Below, one piece after another: positions 37,089-46,332 of a stretch of DNA of 64,000 nucleotides. The stretch comes from Craspedostauros australis. Its lineage: Eukaryota > Bacillariophyta > Bacillariophyceae > Mastogloiales > Achnanthaceae. Every line of letters starts with the position of its first letter. Within the stretch, counting starts at the first letter, position 1. Made by a program: the position numbers and the translations under genes. Location: the NCBI GenBank assembly GCA_026770025.1, contig JAMXDE010000070.1, forward strand, positions 1-64,000, in the 5' to 3' direction. The notes under the pieces are model-generated. The model had not been told where the DNA came from and made no database searches. It was given only the letters and a program-made list of their open reading frames with translations.

Positions 37089-38504
37089 TTACAAGAAAGT
37101 TGGCACATGTGCTGCATAGTTCCATGGCACAAGTGGAGCACCCAGCATGGAACGAAAACAGCAATGACAACACCAATATTCGAATGGAGAAATGGAACAA
37201 AATGAAAACAGCACCGCACGACCTATTGTTGGTGATAGGAGCCCAAGCATTTGTACAACTTTCATTTGTGACAGCCATGCACGCACCTGGCAGGACGGTT
37301 CCATGGGTGAGAGACGAGTGCACCCAAGGATGGAGAGTAAAACGATCGCCAGCGACTGGCGCGCACCTCCAAAGCGGCAAAAAGTGAGCGACGTCACTTC
37401 ACAGGTTGGAGTTCAGACAGGCCAAAAAATGTGCCATGGGCCAGCTGAACCATTGACTCGTCACTTTTTGTTCCCCGTGGAGCAAAACGCTAGTTCATAT
37501 TCCCTGCAAAATATCATGCAAAACACGAAATGGCTGAGACTGCAATCACCATGAACCACGGCAAGCTGAGTATAGCAGGAAAATGGACAGCAGCTCTCTT
37601 GCGGTAGCCTATTTATTACATTTGTTGCGGGGATGATGCGGATGGTGCTCTCCGTGTCCTTGAATATGTGCCGGTTGTGAAAAATGGAATCTGCAGCGAG
37701 ATCGCAATGTGTCACGACCGATCATACTTCAATTGCATGGGCTCGCAATGATCATGAGATTGGTGGCCGTCGCCGCGAAAGCATAACTTCATTCTTTTGT
37801 GCTGTTGGCGTTGTTCCTTGGTCCGTCTGGCTGTTTCGTGTGAACCGCATTCCAAAAGTAACGAATACGTGGTCGAGTATTCGTAGCGTGGCTATTGCGT
37901 TGATACATGCCGCGAATGGTTGGAGTTGGTCCTCAAGGTCACAACGTAGTCCTCTGAATTGCATGTCCGTAGGCACATACGTACCAATGACCTGGAACGT
38001 AACCGCGTGATGCAGCGGATCAAAAGTGTATGTAGCTGGTGCCCCCAAAATGATCCGACTACTATGTGATAGATCGCGGTCTTAGAATACAGCTACTTGG
38101 GTTTTATGACTAGTTGGCTGAGGTGCGGAAGCTGATGGTCTGATAATTGCCATACACCGCGGGCAAGTGCGAGGAGTGTGTGTGTGCTCAGTGAAACGGA
38201 TGCGAAACCAAACGGATGTGTTGATATGCTGAAAATTGAGTCTGATAGGATAGCGTCCAGTGATCGAATTACTTGGGAGACTGAACGTCTGTGGTTGAGC
38301 ATTGTCGATCAATGATTGTCGCATAGGGGCATGGCCCCGCGAAGGATCATGCGTTGGAGGATGCGCACATTCTCGGCGCACTGAGGATGCGGCCCGATGC
38401 TTTTGGCGCGAACTGACCGATCGGTATTTCTTTTTGTCCAGGTCTGAGTCCAGCTTGGGAACAGTCGTGGACTTGAGTCCGCTCACATTTTGAGATGTGT
38501 GCAC
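37089..38504 (-). pseudogene. probable LINE endonuclease-region relic
   Basis: Four fragments (38504-38082, 38048-37752, 37715-37461, 37397-37089) lie in the same minus-strand frame separated by stops. Around the first stop the frame reads VAVF-stop-DRDLSHSSRIILG and then HAVTFQVIGTYVPTD, DLEDQLQPFAACINA. This has the look of an endonuclease/exonuclease/phosphatase fold strand (the 'vYaP' step) as found at the N-terminus of LINE ORF2. The catalytic GDFN motif is not found. The call rests on pattern and position only. Confidence 0.35.
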
Positions 38505-38631
38505 AACTGCAATGATGCCGACACACAGGCGTCATGTGGATTCAGGCGCCGCCTCGGTGATCTAGAGAGTTGCAGTGGGATGGCGACGGCATCTACATCA
38601 GAAATGATTCGCCATTACCACGCAGATCATC

Positions 38632-38649
38632 TGATCGACCATCTGAATA
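38632..38649. repeat. target-site duplication, left copy
   Basis: TGATCGACCATCTGAATA, identical to 40032-40049. It abuts the 3' (ATT) tail of the inserted element. Confidence 0.85.
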
Positions 38650-40031
38650 ATAATAATAACTCACTGACTATCCCTTGCATTCAAGGTTGCCTCGAAGGCT
38701 TCATAGTCGCCCGCAAACGACGAGCCAAAAGGCCGACCACGCCAGAACGACTTCTATTAGGATCTCATTTCCCTGCCTTCCACAGATTGCCATCTCCATA
38801 AATCACATAGAATATACCGCACTGGGCACCCGATTCCACATCCGCCGTGCACTTCACCCATATCATGTATTCCCGCGTCTCCGCCTCGCTTGTTCACGCT
38901 CTGCCCTCCTTGACCGGAGCCTGCTCGCGCACTTCCTCTTCTGCCCTTCCTGATGCCATAATCCTCCCTTTGGCGCCCTCTTCGTTGCCTGTCACCCATG
39001 GTGGGCGTTGCCACTCCTGTCCTCGGCCCCGCCTGCCATAACCGGCTTGCCGCTGTTCCTACTCTGGCCGCCTCCACATGCCGTACCCGCGCAAGTTGCT
39101 CATCCACTGGCATTCTCTGGACCTGCTCCTTGCTCGTGTTCTCCAGCAGCCCTGCGTCCCTCCATAATAATCCTCTACTCCCTCGCTGCTACACCACTTC
39201 CACCTTCTCTTGCGCCTGCTGGACCTTCTCTGTCTATTTGCTCCAAAGCTCATCCTCGTGCAGTGCCTGATTTCATGCTTTCCACGCCACCCATCGTACT
39301 TCCCACAGGCCTCGAATCGCTTGGCTAATCCAATGCGTTGGCGTATCTCTACTGCCACTTCGCCGCATCGTTTCAGTCCGTACTCGCCGCCACTGCCAAG
39401 ACCACCTCCCCAGCACCATCTTGTCCTATCCAATCTTGCCTTGCGCCATCGATGCTCTGTGCACATCAGACCACCCTTGCGGTTCCGCCTCGCGCTGTTC
39501 TGTCCACATTCGCACCTGCCGCACGATCTCTTGTACCATTTGCGGATCCCCCTCGTCCATTCTCATCGCGCGCGCCCACTTCTCCAAAGCGGCATGCCTC
39601 ACTTGCATCGCAGCAGGATGCTGACACTGCATCACATGCGCCGTCATCTCTTCCTCTGTTTTGCATACCAGGCATAGGCCATCGCTCCAGAATTTCCACT
39701 TCCGCATGTTCCTGCCGACCGCTCCGAAATGCGCCGCGTGCTTCACCACCCATCGTCACCTTCCATTCTCCAGCCCATGCATCGCCGCTCGTATAGAATG
39801 GCCGTCGACGTCAGCCATCTCCTCCCAGTCCATTTTGCCTGTCCTGCTCTGCCACTGCTCGGTTTTCTGCCACTGCATGTGTTCCCACAGAGTATCCTTC
39901 GTGCTCGCGCAAGTCTTCTCTCCCCCTATCCACACTGACCACTCATCTCCATGCAGTTCCTCGTCACGCCCCGGACCGTTCCGTCCCTGCTCCGCTCCCG
40001 CCATTTTGTCGACATCGTCGTTCCAATGCGA

Positions 40032-40049
40032 TGATCGACCATCTGAATA
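40032..40049. repeat. target-site duplication, right copy
   Basis: Identical to 38632-38649. It abuts the truncated 5' end of the inserted element. Confidence 0.85.
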
Positions 40050-41419
40050 CCTGCGATACTACGCTGCGATCATCTCTCTTTCACATGCCACCGATCACGC
40101 GCATACTGGCGACCGCCACCACATTCGTTCAAATTCGCCATTCCAATCAATCATCCTGCTCCCACTACGGATTCCTGATGATGTGCGCCCTCTGGAAATG
40201 GCCAATAGCCCGACCGCAAATGATCAAAGGTAACAATCATGTTCGATGATGGCACTACCCATACATGGGTCGCCCTGCTCGTTCGCATCCTCATTCCACT
40301 CTGGCCAAGTCTCATCTGTCTGCCTACACTGTAGCTGATCCGCTCAATTATGTACAATGGGGTACGACACAATCCATTGCGCTTGGAGCAGCGCTGATAT
40401 GTCGGTCGTATCGGTGCTCCGCTCGATTGGTGTCTCCTTTTCGTCCTGCTCTACTCCCCACACAGCAGTCGACCACTTTCTGGAGTCGACTCATGGGCGA
40501 ACGATGACGGAAAAAAGGGACGACGGCGACACACAAAACTCGAATCGGATCCACAACAAAACTCCTCCAATCGCCGTGCGCATCCTCACTCTCCTCAGTT
40601 CTGGGACATCATGGCCGATTCCTGTCGCATGTAACACAATCCAAAGCAGAGAAATCACACGACCATGAGAGTAATACCATTCCTAACAGGCATCATACTA
40701 TGATTGTCTGAATTATATGTTATAACATAAAAGTGCACTCTCCTCGTATTCGTTATGCCATGGTATTGCGCATCACATCGTGATGATGTGGTGACGAGGA
40801 TGAGTTGGACATCATTGAAATCACCTCGATCGTGTGGTAGTGTAGTAGTGTAGTAGCGTAGTAGCGTAGTATAATAATATACTATAGTATAGTATAATAC
40901 TATAGTATAGTAGCATAGTGTTATCAGCATAATAGCGATGGTGTTGTGGTGAGCAGTCACGAAAACGCTCTGTGATGGCTGTGCGCATCATGCTTTTTTG
41001 TTTGTGCGAAGTACTCCGAATCGAATCGTCATCGAAGTTTTGTGATCACAGTGTGTATCCTCATCCTCGTCGATTCTGGGATCGACCATGGCCGATCTGT
41101 GCGAACGGCTGAGATGACGGAATCAAAAATGCATGTCCAATCCGCAACAAAAGTTTCTCCGATCGTCGCGGACATCCTCGCTCTCCTTGATTCTGATCAC
41201 ACCCCCGATCGTTTCTGTTTTGGACCGAAAGTCGACACACGATTCGAATCACTGCGTACCAGCACCAACACACACAGAGAAGCACACCAAAACACCACGC
41301 GAGACACAGCAGAATTCACTGTATCACAATTGCTATATTGTACGTTTACTAGAATGATCCATGACTACTCTACGCCCAATACGGGCTGTAGTTCATCATG
41401 GATCCTGATGTTCATGCTC
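40050..41419. other. spacer downstream of the Crypton recombinase, AT-rich palindromes and diverged repeats
   Basis: No gene is recognised. At 40835-40925 a TAGTGTAG/TAGCGTAG array passes into an AT-rich palindromic run of CTATAGTATAGTATAATA type. About three diverged copies of a short motif (CATCCTCACTCTCCT ... TTCTGGGA ... CATGGCCGAT) occur at about 40578-40630, 41050-41103 and 41165-41215, just outside the recombinase gene. Confidence 0.5.
40835..40925. repeat. AT-rich palindromic microsatellite
   Basis: Tandem GTAGTGTAGTAGCGTAG units are followed by nested palindromes built from ACTATAGT and AGTATAATACT. These could form cruciforms. Confidence 0.7.
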
Positions 41420-43990
41420 TCAAAGCTCCATCCTGTTGACGCTGTTGCTGTCGTTGGCAGCTTTGGTTGCTTTGATTGCTTGTCTCGCTTTGCTTTGTCG
41501 GGTTGGTTTGTTTCCCACGTCTCTCTCCCTCTCAAGAATGAGGGAGTTCAATTGGCCCATGGTGGCCTTGTTGCCGAACTCGTTGCGGATGTGACGACAA
41601 ACGTCTTGTTCTCCGACGATGTCTCTCTCAGCGAGACGGTCGAACTCCTCCCAAATGTACCTGCGACGCCCGAAGGTGGACTTATTAATGTTGTCTTGGA
41701 GGGCCTTTCCCATGTTCTTCGCCGGAATCAACCCACTCAACCCCACGAAGTACTCCTCCCAAAGCCGCTCCAACGTGCGGATTTGTCTAGTGAGGACTGC
41801 TCGCCCTGGAGCAGGCTTCTTCGTCTGCTTTGCCATCGTCCTTGCTCTGGCTCTCGCTTCCTTTGCGATTCGCTTCTGCTCTGCAGCCTCTGCAAGAATT
41901 CGCTCCAATCTCTGTTCTTGGAGTTGCGCTTCAGCCTCTGCTCGCTCCACCTTGGATGGTTCTGTTTCGACCTCCATTGGCGCGAATGTTGCGGTTGGTG
42001 CAGGTTCTGTGGGTGGTGTGGGTGGTGCTGCTGGTTCAGGTTCTGCGGTTGGCACAGGCACATTGATTGGCACAGTCGCATTGATTGGCACAGTCGCATT
42101 GATTGGCACAGTCGCATTGATTGGCACGGGCACATTGATCGGCATAGGCACATTGATCGGCACAGTTGCTGCTGGTACCGGATCGATGATGGGAGGTTGA
42201 TGGTTGCTGTTCTTCGTAAGAAGATCGAAGAGGGCGTCGAGCTTCTTTTCCATCCTGTCCAGCTTCGTCTCCATCAGGTCCTGCTTCGTCTCCGTCCTGT
42301 TGCTCTTGACCTGGTTGGCCAGGACGGTAGACCTGATCTCTTCAACGCTCGCCATGACGTTGCCAAGGACACGCTTTTGGGTATCCAACCTGTCGACCGC
42401 AAGCTCTGCGAGCCCGTTGGTGTGGTGGTAATCCTGGAATGGATTGCCATCCATACCAGCTGCTTGATCGATGCTCGGACGTGGACCCTCTGCAATCTTG
42501 AGTGCACCACGCACGTTGCCAACGTAGAGGCAGACTCGCTTCACAGGGTTAGCATCTGGGTCCAAGTTAGATTCCCGTGCCAGCTTGCGGTAGGCCTTAC
42601 GCACACTGTCAGAGAGCCATGCAGGCATCATCTGGCAGGCCTTAGAATCCATCGCACCCCACAGGAGTCCACGAGCAAATGCAAGGGCAAGGGGGGCATT
42701 GAATTTTTTCGCCATTCCTGCGCCAACATGCTTGAGGAGCCACTCGTCTGTGACCAATTCTGGATTGATCACGTTGTACTTGCATGGCGCACCGATGGTG
42801 GACTGGCATGCTACCTCTGCATCAATGCACGAGAGAGTGACATCAACATAGCGGGCGATCACTTTAGCATGTGGGTCAGCCCACCGAGCTCTCTTGTTGA
42901 CCTTGTGGGGGCTGCAACCGATATTGCTTGCGTGGGTGGCAGCGCACTTCCTGATTGAATGTGTTCCAAGCAGCTTCACTGGCCTGATACTAGAGACGAT
43001 CTTGAAATCAGGATCGCTAGTACAGAAGTTAACGGCATTTGTGGCCATCTTTGCTGTTGCTTTAGGCACTTTTGCGCCGCTTCCGGAGAAAAAGAAGATG
43101 TAGGGTTCCTCTTGTTGCGACTGAGCCAAGGAGACCTCCATATGGATTGCAAGGGCAAGGATCGGACAGTGGGCAATGTCAAACGATCCGACGATGATCT
43201 GGAGAGGAATCTTGTGGATGTCTGTAGAATTCTTTGACTTCATCACCCTGATGCCGATGTGCCCTTCGGCATTTGGGATGGTGTAGAAGTAGGAATACTT
43301 GAGGTCTGCAATGTCACTGCAACGGCCGATGAGGTGGAATTGCAACTTGAAGAAGGAGGTGAGACCGCACGAGGTTTGCCAATCATTCGCAGCACCAAGC
43401 ATGGACAACAACTGCTCGAACTCAGTGATTTCGAATGGCTCTCTCTCTGTGCTCTCCTTGCAATCGCCCGTCTTCTCCAATTTCGCGACGTGTTTGATCG
43501 CCCTGTCGACGTAGTTGCTGCGCACTGGATTTCCCGTATTAGTGCGATCGCACCAATCTTTGCGTGGCATCTTCGAGGAGATGGCAGATTTGTAGCGCTG
43601 CAGAGTACCCAACCTGGCAGAAGAGGAGGCATCACTGGGCCCAGGATTCTCAGTTCCAAATGCCATCTTCATCAAGAAGCACGCAATGTGCTCAGGACGG
43701 ACATGATCATACTCGGCGGCGGTGTACGGTTCACTCTTTGCCTGCAGCACCTCCAGCTCTGCTGCACTGTACTTCTTCCTCAGGAAGTATGTCATGAACA
43801 CAATCACCTTTGTATTGACGTCTTTGGTGGAGGAGCACATGGCAGGGACTGTATTGGCTGGTGCATTGTCAGGTGCATTGTCAGGTGCATTGTCAGGTGC
43901 AGTGATGGGCACAATGGGAGGCGCGATGGGATCGGTGGTTGGACTGCCAGTAGGGGCGGCGAGAGTAGTCATATTGGAAGTATCAGGCAT
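41420..43990 (-). CDS. Crypton tyrosine recombinase with GCR1_C-like tail
   Basis: Intact 856-residue protein of a Crypton DNA transposon, which moves by tyrosine-recombinase strand exchange. The catalytic core is about residues 185-395, with R223 in LIGRCSDIADL, a Lys in the MKSKNS hairpin (about 251-253), H344-x2-R347 in GTHSIRK, W370/H374 in WADPHAK, and nucleophile Y381 in ARYVDVT. An N-terminal SAM-like DNA-binding region lies at about 55-170. After a coiled coil (KLDRMEKKLDALFDLL) and Pro/Val/Ile repeats comes an Arg-rich stretch. The C-terminal TLERLWEEYFVGLSGLIP ... RRYIWEEFDRL domain resembles the GCR1_C DNA-binding domain found in algal and fungal Cryptons. Two in-frame repeats are visible: DNAP x3 near the N-terminus and PINATV units near residues 615-655. 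No stop or frameshift is present, so the gene is young or under selection. No terminal inverted repeats are seen, as is usual for Cryptons. Confidence 0.87.
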   Translation of the reverse strand: MPDTSNMTTLAAPTGSPTTDPIAPPIVPITAPDNAPDNAPDNAPANTVPAMCSSTKDVNTKVIVFMTYFLRKKYSAAELEVLQAKSEPYTAAEYDHVRPEHIACFLMKMAFGTENPGPSDASSSARLGTLQRYKSAISSKMPRKDWCDRTNTGNPVRSNYVDRAIKHVAKLEKTGDCKESTEREPFEITEFEQLLSMLGAANDWQTSCGLTSFFKLQFHLIGRCSDIADLKYSYFYTIPNAEGHIGIRVMKSKNSTDIHKIPLQIIVGSFDIAHCPILALAIHMEVSLAQSQQEEPYIFFFSGSGAKVPKATAKMATNAVNFCTSDPDFKIVSSIRPVKLLGTHSIRKCAATHASNIGCSPHKVNKRARWADPHAKVIARYVDVTLSCIDAEVACQSTIGAPCKYNVINPELVTDEWLLKHVGAGMAKKFNAPLALAFARGLLWGAMDSKACQMMPAWLSDSVRKAYRKLARESNLDPDANPVKRVCLYVGNVRGALKIAEGPRPSIDQAAGMDGNPFQDYHHTNGLAELAVDRLDTQKRVLGNVMASVEEIRSTVLANQVKSNRTETKQDLMETKLDRMEKKLDALFDLLTKNSNHQPPIIDPVPAATVPINVPMPINVPVPINATVPINATVPINATVPINVPVPTAEPEPAAPPTPPTEPAPTATFAPMEVETEPSKVERAEAEAQLQEQRLERILAEAAEQKRIAKEARARARTMAKQTKKPAPGRAVLTRQIRTLERLWEEYFVGLSGLIPAKNMGKALQDNINKSTFGRRRYIWEEFDRLAERDIVGEQDVCRHIRNEFGNKATMGQLNSLILERERDVGNKPTRQSKARQAIKATKAANDSNSVNRMEL
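42057..42168. repeat. 18-bp coding minisatellite in the Crypton gene
   Basis: About six units of CATTGATTGGCACAGTCG type, encoding PINATV/PINVPV repeats. The unit length keeps the frame. Confidence 0.85.
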
Positions 43991-46033
43991 GTTGGAGGTA
44001 TGCAGGATGGTGTGGTAGATATGACAAGATCACTTTTGATGCAAAACAAAGGTGCCACAGTCAAGATCATGAATCATCTGTTCTGCTGCTGTTCTGCTGC
44101 TGTTTGTTGTGTTGTGTTTGTTGTGTTGTGTTTGTTGCTCCAATCGCTCGGCGCCAAAAATCGCACTATTTGATTTCTCGCAGAAAACCACCAAGCAGAC
44201 CACAGGAAAATGCCCAACGATACCACGAGTTGAAGCATTTTGTGAGCGATGAGTCGTGATACAATACACGAATCTAGAGCACGCCCCAAAAACCATCCAT
44301 GTGACTGCTTATGATGCTATATCTCAACAACACCTCATTTACAATTAAAACTAAACAGTTCATTCGGACAACTGTCTATCAGTGATTCTGAATGTCGAAG
44401 TTGGATTTCTATGAACTTTATTTTTAACATCATTTTGGCTTGCTGTCCGTGATGCAACGGATGCCAAAAATTCTGGATGCCACCATGCTGCCCACCCTTC
44501 ATCATCCATGATCATCATCATAATCCTGAAATCTCTGCAACATGCGCACCACATTGGCTCCGCATACCCCCCATCTATCCACTCCATGAAGATCCGCGCG
44601 GATATCCGCATCTCATACTCCGAAGTCTCCCTGCACTGAAATGCAGAATTTCGACATTTTTTGGGCCACGCGGATGCCGTTCGTATTCGGATCCGTATCT
44701 CGTCGATACGATCCTTGCAGCTCCTCCACATGCCCCTCAAGCGTTCCCACGTCCCTTGGCGACACACTGATGTGTTCAGAATGGGTGTGGCGCCCATGCC
44801 CCCGATGGTACACCTCAGTATGATGAGGCCATCGTGCTGTTTTTGAACTCCAAAATTGACCCCTTGGTGTGAATTCGCATCTGCAGCCTGTTCCAGACAA
44901 GATAACAAAGGAATTCTTCGATGTCCTCTTTCCTGGCTTGATTTTGACCACATCATACATGGATGGCTTGGCGATTTGGGGTGAATTGTTGATGGTGCCC
45001 ATTGGCGAAGCCATGTGACGAGTGGGCTGCCACCCACCAAAAGAAACTCTTGCCCTCCACTGTTTCTTTCCGTCCACGCCTTCCAGGCCATCTTTGAGCC
45101 TCAAACTTCGTGGGCGTCTTCACATCGTCGTCCTTGATGCGTCTTGCCCATCCATGGTTGTTGGGATGGCCTCTGCATTCCAGGCAGTGACCATACCCAA
45201 CCAGCGGATTTTCCTCCAAATCGTGCCGTTTGCGCATGGTCCTGTCACGGTCCCAATTGAACCACTCCAGCAGCCCCCTCTCGCTCATCCATCAAACTTT
45301 CCATGGCGGTTCCGCCTGTGCACTCAGATCTTGCAATGGAGCGATGGTTATCGCAGCGCCGATGATGCCGTTCGACGGCGCTTGGGGAGTTTCGTTGTGT
45401 TTCTCCATTGTCGTGTTGTTGTGGTGCTGTTGTGTCAAGTGTGTTGTTCTCAACGGTTGGGGGACGTGGAGATTACCCAGAATTGTACCGAATGTGCGCA
45501 AAGCACAATGCACAGAACGCTTCACAAGTACCAAGGCCACGCAACCCTTCCACTACCACGTAACACAGCAATGATGTTCTGTGGCGTCTTGTGATTGGTG
45601 TTCTATGGAGTGGTATCGTTCCTTGTGACGTCGAAGACGGATCGAAACGACCAACACGAAATATATAAATATACAAAATAACCGTGTCTCCCATATTGGA
45701 GCTGGACCTCAACAACTAGCGTTATCGTGGTGCATTTTCTCCCGTCCGCTGGCCGGCGCGAAGGCCAATCGGCAATGACAATTTCCAAAAAGCGCGCGCC
45801 TTGGCATTTTTGAAAAAAGTCCAGAGCATCGAGTCTCATCCATGCATGCTGACAACAAGGACCAGACCGACTCAATTTTGGTACCACCGTTCCGGACAAA
45901 CTCGTTTTTTGATACCATGGGAAAACTCCCGTAGTATCGGGCGCCACGTCAGTGGGCGCCCCTAAGTAATCGATTGGCTCACAGCTCTTTTTCGAAACGA
46001 GTTTACAGGGGACTTCGGTTACTTCGAAAGGGA
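43991..46033. other. unrecognised decayed coding and spacer
   Basis: A CTGCTGTT/GTTTGTTGTGTT low-complexity run lies at 44085-44140. On the minus strand between 45288 and 44360 three frames take turns reading like protein: EENPLVGYGHCLECRGHPNN and KTPTKFEAQRWPGRRGRKE, then SMYDVVKIKPGKRTSKNSF, then AFQCRETSEYEMRISARIFM and DDEGWAAWWHPEFL. This looks like one decayed gene of unknown family, possibly a transposon protein. The long minus frame at 45603-46316 overlaps the dispersed repeat and is not believed. Confidence 0.35.
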
Positions 46034-46163
46034 GAGAATTATCACGTGGAACTGAAAATTGTCTCCTCAGACCGGATTTTGGCGAACCTCCGGGTAACTT
46101 TGTCTCCTGAGCCCAAAACGGCCATTTTTGGTCTCCCCAGACAGAATCTCTCTTTATGGATAT
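46034..46163 (+). repeat. dispersed repeat, copy 2
   Basis: About 130 bp nearly identical to 4124-4251 in the same orientation. Two extra bases lie in the AAAACGG and TCTCCCC runs. It sits about 170 bases downstream of the stop codon of the first Cys-rich gene, followed by an AT-rich palindromic stretch at 46165-46212. Confidence 0.85.
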
Positions 46164-46332
46164 GAATGATATTTTAAAATAGTATTCTATGATATTATTA
46201 TATTCAATATGATGTGAGATCATCCAATGGATTCGGGATGTCCGGCGAGAGCCACGATCGCGCCACCGCGATGCTTGTGCCACATCGGTGGCCTGAACTT
46301 CCGCGCCAAGAGGCAAGGGGGAAGATCAGCAT

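Larger units (their letters stand above)
38632..40049 (-). mobile_element. 5'-truncated LINE-like insertion with 18-bp target-site duplication
   Basis: The 18-mer TGATCGACCATCTGAATA occurs at 38632-38649 and 40032-40049 as perfect direct repeats. They bracket 1,382 bp (38650-40031) whose minus strand is one continuous reading frame from the very edge of the insert down to a stop at 38757. The frame carries features of the C-terminal domain of LINE-type proteins: KMDWEEM, then WVVKHAAHFG, the zinc-knuckle-like CLVC...HVMQC with HPAAM, and the end region W-x2-W-KA-x-NQALHE. After the stop come about 107 bases and then a short ATT run (TTATTATTAT on the sense strand) directly next to the duplication, as expected of a LINE 3' tail. 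The 5' end is cut off inside the frame. Five in-frame stops (39756, 39426, 39273, 39234, 39189) and no frameshift show it is dead. Confidence 0.82.

Noticed and set aside
41042-42958. 638-codon plus-strand frame with Trp/His/Cys-rich repeats
   Set aside because: Antisense shadow of the Crypton recombinase. The odd repeats are the complement of the PINATV minisatellite.
45603-46316. 237-codon minus-strand frame
   Set aside because: It runs through the dispersed repeat and AT-rich palindromes and shows no domain or consistent composition.
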